64,000 bases of DNA from Bradyrhizobium sp. sGM-13 (GCF_018398875.1 NZ_JAGWDK010000013.1:124001-188000); one strand, 5' to 3'; shown: positions 35,064-45,365, counted from the first letter of the stretch. Program-made: numbers and translations. The notes: a model not told the origin generated them from the letters alone.

Positions 35064-37737
35064 TCGAGGCCAATTTCTTCATCGCCGGCTTGATCGACGC
35101 TGCCGCGTCATCGTAACCGTCCCATGCTTTCGTCTTCGCCAGTAGCGACGGCACGGTGCGGATCGTGTACTTCTTCGGATCGAGATCGCCGCGCACCTGC
35201 GTCCAGGTCAACGGCATCGACACGGTAGCACGCTCGCGCGCACGGGGCGACAAGGCAGCGATCGCCGTCGACATCCGGTCGTTGCGAAGATAGTCGAGGA
35301 AAATTTTTCCCTTGCGCAGCTTCTTCGACATGTTGAGCAGATAGCGCTCGGGATCATCGTTCGCCATCCACTGGCAGACGCCTTGCGCGAACGCCTTGGC
35401 CTCCTTCCATGAAACCTTGTCCCTTGCGCCATGCAGCAGCGGCGTCACGACGTGCAGCCCCTTGCCGCCGGTGGTCTTGCAGAAGCTTTCGAGGCCAACT
35501 GCAGTCAACCGCTGGCGCATGTCCTTTGCCGCCTCGATGACGTCTGAGAATTCAACATCGGGCGCGGGATCGAGATCGAACACCAGACGTCCCGGTGTGT
35601 CGTAAGCGTCCGGCGCACAATTCCAGGGATGCAATTCGAGGCCGCCGATCTGCGCCACCGCCGCCAATCCCTCGACCCGGTCGATCTGCAGATAGGGCTT
35701 GCGGTCGCCCGAGACCTTGGCCAGCTCGAACAGGTTGGACGCGCCTTGCATGGCGTGGCGTTGAAAGAACTTCTCGCCATGGATGCCGTCGGGCGCGCGA
35801 ACGATCGAGCATGGACGGCCTCTGAGGTGGCCGATCATCCACTCGCCGACGGCCTCGAAATATTGCGCGAGGTCGAGCTTTGTAACGCCCTCGCCGTCGC
35901 CGGCGTCGGGCCACAGCTCCTTGTCCGGCTTTGAGATCACCACGCCCATGACGTCGCCGGTCTTGTTCGTTGTTGCGGGCGTTGCCCGCACCTTCGCATC
36001 CTTGCCCTTGCCCTTGCCGGGCTTCGGCTGCGCGACGCCTGCCTTGGACGGTGTTTCCGCCTCCACCTCCTCGGCCGGCTTATCCTGCCGCAGGCCCTTG
36101 AACGCAGCCTGACGAATATTTCCGTCCGCGGTGAACCCTGCGAATTCGATCTCGGCGACCAGCTCCGGCTTCAGCCAATGCACGTCGCGGGTTTTCTTTG
36201 GCGCGTTCTGGCCGCCGAACGGGTTCTTGTCGGAGGCGGCTGCTTTCAGCGCCGGCATAATGCGGCGGACCTTGTCCTGCCCGAAACCGGTACCGACCAT
36301 ACCGACAAAGGCGAGATGATCGCCCCGGTAGACGCCGGCCATCAGCGACCGGAATTTTCCGTTGGTGGTCTTCCAGCCGCCCAGCACCACCTCGTGCCCG
36401 GCGCGGCATTTCGCCTTGGTCCAGCTCTCGGTGCGGCCCGAGCGATAGGGCAGATCGAGTTTCTTGGAGACAATGCCCTCCAGTTCGAGCTTGCAGGCCG
36501 ATTGCAGGACGGCATCGCCGCCGCTTTCAAAATGCTCGACATAGCGGATCTGCTTGTCCTTGCCCTTCTGCGCCTCCAGCAATTTCTTCAGCCGCGCCTT
36601 GCGGTCGCCGAGCGGGAGCTTGCGAAGATCTTCACCATTGGCGAACAGCAGGTCGAACGCATAGAAGATCAGGCTCTCGCTGTCGCCGTCCGACAGCGCC
36701 GCCTGCAGGGTCGAGAAGTTAGGCGCGCCGTTATGATCGAGCGCGACGATCTCGCCGTCGATCAGCACGTCAGGAAGCGATTTCGCTTCCTCGGCGATCG
36801 CCTGGAATTTGTTGGTCCAGTCGAGGCCTTTTCGGGTGTAGAGCACAGCATCGCCGTCCTCGACCCGCAATTGCACCCGGTAGCCGTCGAACTTGATCTC
36901 GTGACACCAGCCCGCGCCGCCGGGCGGCCGTTCGACGACTGTGCAAAGCTGCGGCGCCACGAAATCCGGCATCGCCGCGACCTTCTTCGGCTTGACGGCT
37001 GGCGCGGGCGCGCGCGTCTTGATCTCCGGCGCGGCCCGCAAGGCGGCCGTCTTCCGCAAGGTCCGCGCTTCGGCGGCATCGCCGCGGTTGGATTGCCAGA
37101 CCGCATCGGCCTTTGTCTTCGTAGCCAGCATGAACGGCTTTGGCGCCTTGCCCTTGCCTTGCGCGATCTGTTCCATCGTGCGCCCGGAGGCGACCGAACG
37201 GTCCTCGTCGAGAATGTCGTTATCCTCGCCTTCCCTAACGAATTCGTCACGGTGCTTGATCAGGAGCCAGTTGGTGCGCTTGCCGCCGTATCGGTCGCCC
37301 CGCATCCGCACCAGCACCCAGCTTCCATGCAGCTTATCGCCATGCAGGGTGAATTTCAGGTCGCCCTTCTTGAAGCCGCGGTCGGGATCATCGGACTCCC
37401 AATAGCCCCGGTCCCACAGCATCACCGTGCCGCCGCCGTACTGGTCTTCCGGAATGGTGCCTTCAAAATCACCGTAATCGAGCGGGTGGTCCTCGACCTC
37501 GACCGCGAGCCGCTTGTCGTGAGGGTCGAGTGACGGCCCCTTGGTGACGGCCCAGGATTTGAACACGCCGTCGAATTCCAGCCTGAGATCGTAGTGCAGC
37601 CGGCTTGCATCATGCTTCTGAATCACGAACCGCCGCTTTCGGGCGGGCGCGACCTCGACGTCGCCGGAGGGCTCCGCCGTTTTGCGGAAATCGCGTTTCT
37701 TGCGATACGTGCTGAGCTTCTTCAACGCCACGGCCAC
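35059..37737 (-). CDS. ligD: DNA ligase D (phosphoesterase-ligase-polymerase)
   Basis: 892 residues in the order 3'-phosphoesterase (about 30-190; FVIQKHDASRLHYDLRLEFD), ATP-dependent ligase (about 255-570; nucleotidyl lysine K282 in EIKFDGYR) and primase-polymerase (about 600-880; VFDLDPAPDVEF). With Ku, encoded divergently 93 nt away, it performs bacterial non-homologous end joining. All key motifs are intact. The last residues (KKLASM) end at a TAG inside an intergenic palindrome. Confidence 0.96.
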   Translation of the reverse strand: MAVALKKLSTYRKKRDFRKTAEPSGDVEVAPARKRRFVIQKHDASRLHYDLRLEFDGVFKSWAVTKGPSLDPHDKRLAVEVEDHPLDYGDFEGTIPEDQYGGGTVMLWDRGYWESDDPDRGFKKGDLKFTLHGDKLHGSWVLVRMRGDRYGGKRTNWLLIKHRDEFVREGEDNDILDEDRSVASGRTMEQIAQGKGKAPKPFMLATKTKADAVWQSNRGDAAEARTLRKTAALRAAPEIKTRAPAPAVKPKKVAAMPDFVAPQLCTVVERPPGGAGWCHEIKFDGYRVQLRVEDGDAVLYTRKGLDWTNKFQAIAEEAKSLPDVLIDGEIVALDHNGAPNFSTLQAALSDGDSESLIFYAFDLLFANGEDLRKLPLGDRKARLKKLLEAQKGKDKQIRYVEHFESGGDAVLQSACKLELEGIVSKKLDLPYRSGRTESWTKAKCRAGHEVVLGGWKTTNGKFRSLMAGVYRGDHLAFVGMVGTGFGQDKVRRIMPALKAAASDKNPFGGQNAPKKTRDVHWLKPELVAEIEFAGFTADGNIRQAAFKGLRQDKPAEEVEAETPSKAGVAQPKPGKGKGKDAKVRATPATTNKTGDVMGVVISKPDKELWPDAGDGEGVTKLDLAQYFEAVGEWMIGHLRGRPCSIVRAPDGIHGEKFFQRHAMQGASNLFELAKVSGDRKPYLQIDRVEGLAAVAQIGGLELHPWNCAPDAYDTPGRLVFDLDPAPDVEFSDVIEAAKDMRQRLTAVGLESFCKTTGGKGLHVVTPLLHGARDKVSWKEAKAFAQGVCQWMANDDPERYLLNMSKKLRKGKIFLDYLRNDRMSTAIAALSPRARERATVSMPLTWTQVRGDLDPKKYTIRTVPSLLAKTKAWDGYDDAAASIKPAMKKLASM

Positions 37738-37830
37738 ACCTCAATCAAAACCGCCCCGCGGCAACGCCCGGAACGAAAACCCATACTAACCGTTGAAGTT
37801 CCCAAACCCAAACCGCGCCTGGAGATTGCA

Positions 37831-38715
37831 ATGGCCCCCCGCGCCTACTGGAAAGGCTCGCTGAAACTCTCTTTGGTGTCGTGTCCGGTCGTGCTGTATC
37901 CGGCCTCGACATCAGTCGAGAAAACCCGCTTTCACATGATCAACAAGGAGACCGGCAACCGGCTGAAACAGCAGATGATCGATGCCGAGACCGGCGACGT
38001 CGTCGAGAGCGACCAGAAAGGCCGCGGCTATGAGCTGAAAAAGGGTCAGTATGTCGAGATCGAGAAGAAGGAACTCGAAGCCGTCCAGATCGAGAGCAAT
38101 CATACGATCGAGATCGACAGTTTTGTGCCGCGGGACGAAATCGACAAGCGCTACTACAACCACCCCTATTACATCGCCCCCGACGGCAAGGCCGCGGTGG
38201 ACGCCTTCGCGGTGATCCGGGACGCCATGAAGGACGAGGAACGGGTGGCGCTGGCGCGCATCGTGCTGACCAACCGCGAGCACGTCATGGCGATCGAGCC
38301 GCTCGGCAAGGGATTGCTCGGCACCACGTTGCGGTATCCGTACGAGCTGCGCGACGAGGACGACTTCTTCGATGATATCAAGACCCCGAAGATCACCAAG
38401 GACATGGTCGAACTCGCGGGCCATATCCTGCACAAAATGGCCGCGCATTTCGATCCCTCGAAGTTCAAGGATGAGTATGAGGACGCGCTGAAGGCGCTGG
38501 TGCGCCGCAAGGCTTCCGGCAAGCCGATCAAGGTTGCCGAGCCCGAGGCAAGGCCGGACAACGTCATCAACCTGATGGACGCGCTGAAGGCGAGCCTGAA
38601 AGGCAAAGCGGCGACGAAACGGCGCGCCCACGCCACGGCTTCGCGGCGGGCGCCGACGCGCCGGACGGCAAGGAAAGCGCACCGGTCTACAGCCAGGCAC
38701 CGCAAGGCGAGCTAA
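37831..38715 (+). CDS. ku: Ku protein for non-homologous end joining
   Basis: 294 residues from ATG 37831, preceded by GGAG eight bases upstream. The start MAPRAYWKGSLKLSLVSCPV is typical for Ku of rhizobia. The core Ku ring domain spans about 3-250; the last 40 residues are rich in Arg, Lys, Ser and Thr (KRRAHATASRRAPTRR), a basic tail often seen in bacterial Ku and likely to bind DNA. Divergent from ligD, giving the usual NHEJ pair. Confidence 0.95.
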   Translation: MAPRAYWKGSLKLSLVSCPVVLYPASTSVEKTRFHMINKETGNRLKQQMIDAETGDVVESDQKGRGYELKKGQYVEIEKKELEAVQIESNHTIEIDSFVPRDEIDKRYYNHPYYIAPDGKAAVDAFAVIRDAMKDEERVALARIVLTNREHVMAIEPLGKGLLGTTLRYPYELRDEDDFFDDIKTPKITKDMVELAGHILHKMAAHFDPSKFKDEYEDALKALVRRKASGKPIKVAEPEARPDNVINLMDALKASLKGKAATKRRAHATASRRAPTRRTARKAHRSTARHRKAS

Positions 38716-38856
38716 CGCAGGCATATCGCGTCGTTGCTCACGCGGTTCTCGCGCGCCTTGGCCACCCTCCCGCTTGCATTACCCGAAACCGGAAGGCATT
38801 TTCCTCTTGGGAACTGACGCCACCGACAATAGCGGCGCCGGACCGGGGAGGATTGA

Positions 38857-40464
38857 ATGGCATTGACGAAGTCGCACGTCGCAGGACCGACCACGCCTGC
38901 GGTACGGGAGATGACGTTCGGCGATCTCTTGCGCAAGGCGGCTGAGGCCGCGCCCGATCGCCTCGCTCTGATCGCGGGCGTGCCTGACCCGGCGCAGCGG
39001 CGGCAATGGACCTACGCACAGTTCTATCGCGAAGCCCAGCGCACCGCCCGCGCGCTGCTGTCGCGCTTCAAGCCCGGCGAGCGCATTGCCGTCTGGGCGC
39101 AGAACATCCCGGAATGGATGATGCTCGAATTCGGTGCCGGCATGGCGGGCATGGTGCTCGTCACGGTCAACCCGGCCTTCCGCGCCCGGGAAGTGGAATA
39201 TGTGCTGAAGCAGTCGCGCTCGGCCGGGGTCTTCGTGGTCAACGGCTTTCGCGGCAACCCGATGCTGGAGACCGTGCAGGCGGTGGCGCCGAACTGCCCC
39301 GAGCTGCGCGAGATCATCTGCTTCGACGACTGGAATGCCTTCATCGCGGCCGGCAATGACGAAGGCATCAAGCTGCCGGCCGTCAGCCCCGACGATCCCG
39401 TCATGATCCAGTATACGTCGGGCACGACCGGCTTTCCGAAAGGCGCCCTGCTCCGGCATCGCGGGCTGCTCAACAACGGTGCCGATACCGCCGACCGGAT
39501 GGGCGTCGACGACGGCGACGTCTTCGTCACCACGATGCCGCTGTTTCATACCGGCGGCTGCGTCTGCTGCGTGATCGGCGCGGTATCGAAGGCTGCGACC
39601 ACGGTGCTGGTCGAGGCTTTCGAGCCTGGGCTGGTGTTGGAAATGCTCGGGACCTATCGCGGCAACGCCATGCTCGGCGTGCCCACCATGCTGGTTGCGA
39701 TGCTGGAGCACCCGACATTCGCGGCGACCGATCTGTCCTCCGTCAAGGCGATCTGCTCCGGCGGCTCGACAGTGCCGGCCTCGCTGGTGCGGCTCCTGGA
39801 GGAAAAGCTCGGCGCGCCCTTTACGATTGTTTTCGGGCAGACCGAATGCTCCCCGGTCGCGGCGCAGACCCGCACCCATGACAGCGTCGAGGACAAGGCC
39901 AACACGATCGGCCTACCGCTGCCCAATATGGAAACCAAGATCATCGATCCCAACACCGGCGAGACCGTTCCGATCGGCACGATCGGCGAGTTCTGCACCC
40001 GCGGCTACCACGTCATGATCGGTTACTTCGAATTGCCCGATGCGACTGCGGCTGCGATCGACGCCGACGGCTGGCTGCACACCGGCGATCTCTGCGCGAT
40101 GGACGCGCGCGGCTACTGCACCGTGGAAGGCCGGCTGAAGGATATGATCATCCGCGGCGGCGAAAATATCTATCCGCGCGAGCTGGAAGAACTGTTGTTC
40201 AAGCATCCCAAGGTCGGCGAGGTCGCCGTCATTGGCCTGCCCCATGAGAAATGGGGCGAAGAGGTCGCAGCCTTTATCCGCCCGGCGCCGGGCGCGGTGA
40301 TCGACAAGGAAGAGCTGATCACCTACATGCGCGCCTCGCTCGCCCCGCACAAAACGCCAAAACACTGGTACATCGTGGACGCATTCCCGCTGACCGGATC
40401 GGGCAAAATCCAAAAATTCAAGCTGCGGGACGCCTGCACCAAGGGCGAGATGACGGCGATCTAG
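38857..40464 (+). CDS. Acyl-CoA synthetase (AMP-forming)
   Basis: 535 residues, ANL superfamily. The P-loop motif YTSGTTGFPKGALLRHRG is near residue 185, GQTECSPV near 329, and the hinge and C-terminal motifs DGWLHTGDL, GRLKDMIIRGGENIYPRE and GSGKIQKFKL all remain. It activates a carboxylic acid to acyl-AMP and then acyl-CoA; the substrate cannot be read from the sequence, with medium-chain fatty or aromatic acids most likely. The start follows GGGGAGGATTGA. Not operonic with its neighbours. Confidence 0.88.
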   Translation: MALTKSHVAGPTTPAVREMTFGDLLRKAAEAAPDRLALIAGVPDPAQRRQWTYAQFYREAQRTARALLSRFKPGERIAVWAQNIPEWMMLEFGAGMAGMVLVTVNPAFRAREVEYVLKQSRSAGVFVVNGFRGNPMLETVQAVAPNCPELREIICFDDWNAFIAAGNDEGIKLPAVSPDDPVMIQYTSGTTGFPKGALLRHRGLLNNGADTADRMGVDDGDVFVTTMPLFHTGGCVCCVIGAVSKAATTVLVEAFEPGLVLEMLGTYRGNAMLGVPTMLVAMLEHPTFAATDLSSVKAICSGGSTVPASLVRLLEEKLGAPFTIVFGQTECSPVAAQTRTHDSVEDKANTIGLPLPNMETKIIDPNTGETVPIGTIGEFCTRGYHVMIGYFELPDATAAAIDADGWLHTGDLCAMDARGYCTVEGRLKDMIIRGGENIYPRELEELLFKHPKVGEVAVIGLPHEKWGEEVAAFIRPAPGAVIDKEELITYMRASLAPHKTPKHWYIVDAFPLTGSGKIQKFKLRDACTKGEMTAI

Positions 40465-40494
40465 GCCGCCTCTGTTCATTGCAAATACTTTCGC

Positions 40495-40633
40495 CGTCGT
40501 CCCTGCGAACGCAGGGACCTATACGCCGCGGCTCATCTGCGGTGCGATGGGGCCAGTTGCCTTCGCTGCAATCTAGGTCGGTGGTTATGGTTCCTGCGCC
40601 CCGTGCGCAATTGCACACTAGGCAGGGACGACG
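40495..40633. repeat. Palindromic repeat (CGTCGTCCCTGCGAACGC type), degenerate copy
   Basis: Left end CGTCGTCCCTGCGAACGCAG, right end GCAGGGACGACG, with the inner GGTGGTTATGG typical of this family. It is related to the elements at 49633-49758 and 58965-59097; the right half has diverged. It occupies the spacer between two convergent genes and may end transcription from both sides. Confidence 0.8.
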
Positions 40634-40666
40634 AGGATGATTTTCGGTGTGGGCTACAATCGCTCC

Positions 40667-41272
40667 CTACCCCTTGAATGTCGGTTGCCGCGGATGAATG
40701 CAGTCCTTGAAGTCTGCAAAGCCCTTCCACGCCGGCTCCGGCGCGTCCTGTCCGGCTTGAGGCACATAGATCGACGGTTCGATCGAACTCATCGTCGGAA
40801 TATAACGCGGACAGTTCGGGAAGATCGCACGCGCCGTCACGCGAACGATGAGCTGCGCGCCGACGGTCTCGGCTAGCAGCGGGTCGCTCCCGCTCACGCT
40901 GGCGCGGCCGTTGACACGCAAACGCCGCGGCTTGTCGTGCATGGCGATGAACAGCAGGCCTACATCGGCATTGACGACGATGTTGCCGAGACTCTTGAAC
41001 ATCCCGTTGCCGTCATAGTCGGGAAATGCGAGCTCGGAAGGCCCGGTGATGCGCACAAACCCCGGCGCTCCGCCCTTGAACGAGCAATCGGGCCGGCCCT
41101 CGGCGTCGGCGGTTGCCAGAAAGAAATAGGGCAGGCCTTCGATGAACTGCTTGTCGTCGGCCGAAAATTCCTTGCGCATCAGCTTCTCTTCCAGCCGGTC
41201 CGAAATCCGGCGGCTGTCGAACCGGTCCTGCAATCGCCTGTTACCTTCGTGATACATAACGCTCTCAGCCAT
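40667..41272 (-). CDS. Pyridoxamine 5'-phosphate oxidase family protein
   Basis: 201 residues from ATG 41272, preceded by AGAGGA nine bases upstream. FIEGLPYFFLATADAEGRPD and KPRRLRVNGRASV mark the split-barrel flavin-binding fold; the protein is longer than simple members and ends with a proline-rich tail. Likely an FMN-, heme- or F420-type reductase of unknown substrate. It starts 23 nt after the kdpE stop on the same strand, so it may be read through from kdp. Confidence 0.78.
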   Translation of the reverse strand: MAESVMYHEGNRRLQDRFDSRRISDRLEEKLMRKEFSADDKQFIEGLPYFFLATADAEGRPDCSFKGGAPGFVRITGPSELAFPDYDGNGMFKSLGNIVVNADVGLLFIAMHDKPRRLRVNGRASVSGSDPLLAETVGAQLIVRVTARAIFPNCPRYIPTMSSIEPSIYVPQAGQDAPEPAWKGFADFKDCIHPRQPTFKG

Positions 41273-41295
41273 AGCGTTGCGTCCTCTTGGTATGA

Positions 41296-41985
41296 TCAAT
41301 CCGGTGCCCGCAACCTATACCCGATCCCCGTCTCGGTCAGCACGAATTGCGGACGCTCAGGATCGGCTTCGATCTTCTGGCGGAGCTGGCGGACATAGAC
41401 GCGCAGATATTGTGCATCCGTCAGCTCGTCCCACAGCTCCTTCAACAGGAAGCGATGGGTCAGCACCTTGCCGGCGTGCTGCACCAAGACGCGCAACAAT
41501 TCGTATTCCTTCGGCGAGAGTTTTACTTCGCGCTCGCCGACCTTGACGATGCGGCGCACCAGATCGACCGAGAGATCGCCAGCGCGGAATACCGGCCGTT
41601 CGCCCTGCACCTGCAATTGGTGCCGGAGCGCTGCGCGCATCCGCGCCAGCAACTCGTCCATGCCGAACGGCTTGGTCAGATAATCGTCGGCGCCGAGGTC
41701 GAGCGCCTGCACCTTGCCGGCCTCGTCACCGCGGCTCGACAGTACCACGATCGGCACGCTCTCGTTGCGGCCGCGGATCATGCGCAGGAGATCATGACCC
41801 TGGATGTCGGGCAGGCCAAGATCGAGGATAATCAGCGCCGGGCCTTCCGCGAGCTTTTCCAGCGCAATCTTGCCATTGGAGGCTTCGAGGATGTCGTAGC
41901 CCTGCGTGCTCAGCCCCATCCGCAGCAATTTGCGGATCGGCGGCTCGTCGTCGATCACCAAAACCCTGATCTGGGCGGCGTTCAT
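41296..41985 (-). CDS. kdpE: Two-component response regulator KdpE
   Basis: 229 residues: receiver domain (VLVIDDEPPIRKLLR; phosphorylation site in LIILDLGLPD; conserved Lys in YLTKPFGMDEL) and an OmpR-type winged-helix domain (LSPKEYELLRVLVQHAGKV). It overlaps kdpD by 4 nt. It should activate kdp transcription when K+ is low. Confidence 0.93.
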   Translation of the reverse strand: MNAAQIRVLVIDDEPPIRKLLRMGLSTQGYDILEASNGKIALEKLAEGPALIILDLGLPDIQGHDLLRMIRGRNESVPIVVLSSRGDEAGKVQALDLGADDYLTKPFGMDELLARMRAALRHQLQVQGERPVFRAGDLSVDLVRRIVKVGEREVKLSPKEYELLRVLVQHAGKVLTHRFLLKELWDELTDAQYLRVYVRQLRQKIEADPERPQFVLTETGIGYRLRAPD

Positions 41986-44699
41986 GCGGCGGTATCCAGC
42001 GCGCTATCGGAGGCCGGGACGGGCAGTCGAATCGTGATGATGGCTCCAGAGCGATCGGTACGATTGGCGGCCGATATCGTGCCATGCATCGCCTCGACGA
42101 AACCGCGCGAGATGGCGAGCCCCAGCCCGGTGCCCGCACGGACGTGATCGCCCTTTTGGGCGCGATAGAACTTGTCGAACACGTTTTCCACCTCCGCAGG
42201 CGGAATACCGCTACCTTCGTCGAGGATCTGCAGCGACACACTTGCCTGATCGCGCGTTCCCCGGATCGAAATCGTGGTACCGGCCGGCGCGTATTTGGCC
42301 GCGTTGTCGAGCAAATTGAACAATACCTGTTCGAACAGAACCGCATCCAGCTCCAGCATCGGCAGATTGGGGCTGAGTTCCAGTGACACCTTGTGGTGCA
42401 GCAGGATCTTGTTCGCGCGGCGCAGCGTGCTGCCGACGATCTCGGAGACGTCATGCGGCGCGGTATTCGGCACGATCGCGCCGGATTCCAGCTTGGTCAT
42501 GTCGAGCAGATTGGCGATGAAGCGATTGAGGCGCTCGGATTCGTCGATCATGGTGGCGAGCAGTTCGTTCTTCTGTGCGTCGTTGAGGCTGGAGCCGAGA
42601 TCGCGCAGGGTGGAAGCGGCACCGAGCACCGAGGCCAACGGCGTCTTCAGATCGTGCGAGATCGAGGTCAACAGCGCGCCGCGCAGCCGGTCGGATTCCA
42701 TCGTGCGCTTGACCCGCTCCATGTCTTCCACCAGCAGCACGCGCTCGATCGCCAGCGCGCCCTGATCGACCAGCGCATCCAGCAGGCGGCGCTGATCCGG
42801 CGTCAGCAACGGACCGGTGCGGTCGTCGTCGATGCCGATGACGCCGATCGCGCCGCGCCCGGTTCGCATCGGCAGGAACAGCCGCTTGGCGCCCGGTAGC
42901 GTATCCGAGCCGCGCCCGGCCGCACGGTCGTTGTCCCAGGCCCATTTGGCAGCGGCCAGATCGGCCTCGCCCAGTTGATCCTCGGGCGGATAGCCCGACT
43001 TCACGGTGAGCACGCCGTCCTCCGGCAACAGCAGCACCACCCTCACCTTCAGCATCAGCGCGGTCTGATAGGCGGTCGCCCATAGCACATCGTCCAGCGT
43101 CGCAGTTCCGGCGAGCTTGCGGCTGAAGGCGTAGAGCAATTCGGTGGTACGCACCCGGCCGATCGCGGTGTCCGCCTGAGAGCGGATTCGTGCCGCCACA
43201 TTGGAGACCAACAGCGCAATCAGCAAGAAGAAGAAGAAGGCGGCGACGTTGGTCGGATCGGCGATGGTGAAGGTATAGAACGGCGGCATAAAGAAGAAAT
43301 TGTAACATAGCGACGCCGCGACGCTCGCCAGCAGCGATGGCCATAGCCCGTAGCGAACGGCGACGCCGACCACGGCGGTGAGGAAGACGAGATCGACGTT
43401 CTCGATGCCAGCGAACATCGGCTGGATCAGTTCGGCAGCGCCGAGACTGATCGCGACGAACAGCAGCGCCATCATGTAAGACCGCAGGTTGAATGGCTCC
43501 TGCCGCGCCGCGGTCTGCACCGCCGCTTTCGCCACGCCCTGTTCGTCGCCGGGGATGACGTGGACGCTGATATGGCCGGCGCGGCGCACCAGATCGTGCA
43601 CGACAGAACCGCGCGTCAGTTCGAACCACCACGAGCGGGTCGACTTGCCGATGATGATCTGCGTGACGTTGTTGGCATGCGCGAAATGGATGACGTCGTC
43701 GGCGATGCGGCGGCCGACGCCGGGGATGGTCAGCGCCTCGCCGCCCAGCGCTTCCGCCAGCCGCATGGTATCAGCCAGCCGGTCGCGCTGCTCGTCGGTC
43801 AGTCGCAGGCTACGGCGCGTCTCGATGCTGATCGCGGTCCATTGCGCGTGCAGCCGGTCCGCCAGCCGCTTGGTATAGCGCACCAGCCCGGCCGCACGCG
43901 GATCTTCGCTGACGCAAACCAGGATGCGCTCGCCCGCCGCCCAGGGGCCTGCTATTGCGTTGGCCTGCATATGGGTGAGCAGCTGCTCGTCGACGCGTTC
44001 GGCGGTACGCCGCAGCGCCAGCTCGCGCAGCGCGGTCAGGTTGCCCGGCGAGAAATAATGCTCCAGCGCGCGCTCGGCCTGTTTGGGAACGTAGACCTTG
44101 CCCTCCTTCAGCCGCTGGATCAGATCGTCGGGCGTGAGGTCGATCAGCTCAATGGCGTCCGCGCGGTCGAACACGGAATCCGGCACCGTCTCGCGGACCC
44201 GCACATGCGTGATCTGCGCGACCACGTCATTGAGGCTCTCGATGTGCTGGATATTGACTGCCGTATAGACGTCGATGCCATGGGACAGCAATTCCTCGAC
44301 GTCGAGATAGCGCTTGGGATGACGGCTGCCTGGCGCATTGGTGTGAGCGAGTTCATCGACGAGCGCGATCTGTGGCCGCCGCGCGATCAGCGCATCCAGG
44401 TCCATCTCCTCGAGCGTCTGCTCCTTGTAGACAAGCCGCCTGCGCGGCAGCACCTCGAGACCGTTCAGAAGCACCTCGGTTTCGGCCCGGCCGTGGGTTT
44501 CGACGATGCCGATCACGACATCGGCACCGGCCTTCTTCTTGGCGTGGGCGCTCTGCAGCATCTCATAGGTCTTGCCGACGCCGGGCGCGGCACCGACAAA
44601 GATCTTGAGCTTGCCAGCGCGGCTCTCCTCGCGCCGCGCTGCCTCCAGCAGGGCCTCCGGCGAGGGACGTTGTTCGGGGTCGCGGCGGGCTTGGACCAT
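41982..44699 (-). CDS. kdpD: Potassium sensor histidine kinase KdpD
   Basis: 905 residues: N-terminal KdpD domain with P-loop GAAPGVGKTYEM, a universal-stress-protein-like domain (about 250-370; ILVCVSEDPRAAGLVRYTKR), four closely spaced membrane helices (about 400-500), a GAF domain, then the dimerisation domain with H682 in SISHDLKTPLASV and an ATPase domain (GTGLGLAISRGF). All catalytic elements are intact. It senses K+ limitation or turgor and phosphorylates KdpE. 41 nt follow kdpC. Confidence 0.95.
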   Translation of the reverse strand: MVQARRDPEQRPSPEALLEAARREESRAGKLKIFVGAAPGVGKTYEMLQSAHAKKKAGADVVIGIVETHGRAETEVLLNGLEVLPRRRLVYKEQTLEEMDLDALIARRPQIALVDELAHTNAPGSRHPKRYLDVEELLSHGIDVYTAVNIQHIESLNDVVAQITHVRVRETVPDSVFDRADAIELIDLTPDDLIQRLKEGKVYVPKQAERALEHYFSPGNLTALRELALRRTAERVDEQLLTHMQANAIAGPWAAGERILVCVSEDPRAAGLVRYTKRLADRLHAQWTAISIETRRSLRLTDEQRDRLADTMRLAEALGGEALTIPGVGRRIADDVIHFAHANNVTQIIIGKSTRSWWFELTRGSVVHDLVRRAGHISVHVIPGDEQGVAKAAVQTAARQEPFNLRSYMMALLFVAISLGAAELIQPMFAGIENVDLVFLTAVVGVAVRYGLWPSLLASVAASLCYNFFFMPPFYTFTIADPTNVAAFFFFLLIALLVSNVAARIRSQADTAIGRVRTTELLYAFSRKLAGTATLDDVLWATAYQTALMLKVRVVLLLPEDGVLTVKSGYPPEDQLGEADLAAAKWAWDNDRAAGRGSDTLPGAKRLFLPMRTGRGAIGVIGIDDDRTGPLLTPDQRRLLDALVDQGALAIERVLLVEDMERVKRTMESDRLRGALLTSISHDLKTPLASVLGAASTLRDLGSSLNDAQKNELLATMIDESERLNRFIANLLDMTKLESGAIVPNTAPHDVSEIVGSTLRRANKILLHHKVSLELSPNLPMLELDAVLFEQVLFNLLDNAAKYAPAGTTISIRGTRDQASVSLQILDEGSGIPPAEVENVFDKFYRAQKGDHVRAGTGLGLAISRGFVEAMHGTISAANRTDRSGAIITIRLPVPASDSALDTAA

Positions 44700-44740
44700 G
44701 CGGCAGTATAGTCCTCACCCTTCAAGGGGCCTAGCGGGTC

Positions 44741-45343
44741 TCATTTTGAAACCTCATCCAGCGCTAGATTCAAGGCCAGTACGTTAATGCGCGGCTCGCC
44801 AAGCAATCCAGCCATGCGGCCCTGAACGTGCTCGGTAACCAGTTGCTGGACGCGCGCCTCCGGCAGGTTGCGGGCCTTCGCCACGCGCGGGACCTGGAAT
44901 AGCGCGCCTTCCGGCGAGATATCGGGATCGAGTCCGCTGCCGGAGGTGGTGACGAGATCGACCGGTATGGGAGCGGCCGGGTTTTCGGTCTTCAGCTTCG
45001 CGAAGTCCTCCTTGATCCGGTCCTTCAAGGCCTTGCTGGTCGGACCCAAATTGGAGCCACCGGAATTGGCGGCGTTATAGGGCGCGGAGACCGTCTTGGT
45101 CGGATCGGCCGGGTCCGGCGCCGAAGTCGCGGACGGGCGGCCGTGGAAATATTTGTCGTCCTTGAACTCTTGCCCGATCAGGGCCGAGCCGATGACCTTG
45201 CCATCCTTCTCGATCAGGCTGCCTTGCGCCTGTCTCGGAAAGATCGCGCCGGCGATGGCGGTCATGGCGAGGGGATAGGCAAGGCCGGTGATCGCGGTGA
45301 GCAGCAGCAGGATGAGGATCGCGGGACGAATTTCGCGAAGCAT
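44741..45343 (-). CDS. kdpC: Potassium-transporting ATPase, C subunit
   Basis: 200 residues with one N-terminal membrane helix (PAILILLLLTAITGLAYPLA) and the typical GSALIGQEF, FHGRPSATS and TTSGSGLDPDISP motifs. KdpC stabilises the KdpFABC complex. It is separated from kdpB by 106 nt that contain a palindromic repeat. Confidence 0.94.
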   Translation of the reverse strand: MLREIRPAILILLLLTAITGLAYPLAMTAIAGAIFPRQAQGSLIEKDGKVIGSALIGQEFKDDKYFHGRPSATSAPDPADPTKTVSAPYNAANSGGSNLGPTSKALKDRIKEDFAKLKTENPAAPIPVDLVTTSGSGLDPDISPEGALFQVPRVAKARNLPEARVQQLVTEHVQGRMAGLLGEPRINVLALNLALDEVSK

Positions 45344-45365
45344 AGTGAGTCTCCGTAAGTGTTTT

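Noticed and set aside
36178..37533. 451-residue open frame antisense to ligD
   Set aside because: LigD has all catalytic motifs on the other strand; the frame is a GC-codon artefact.
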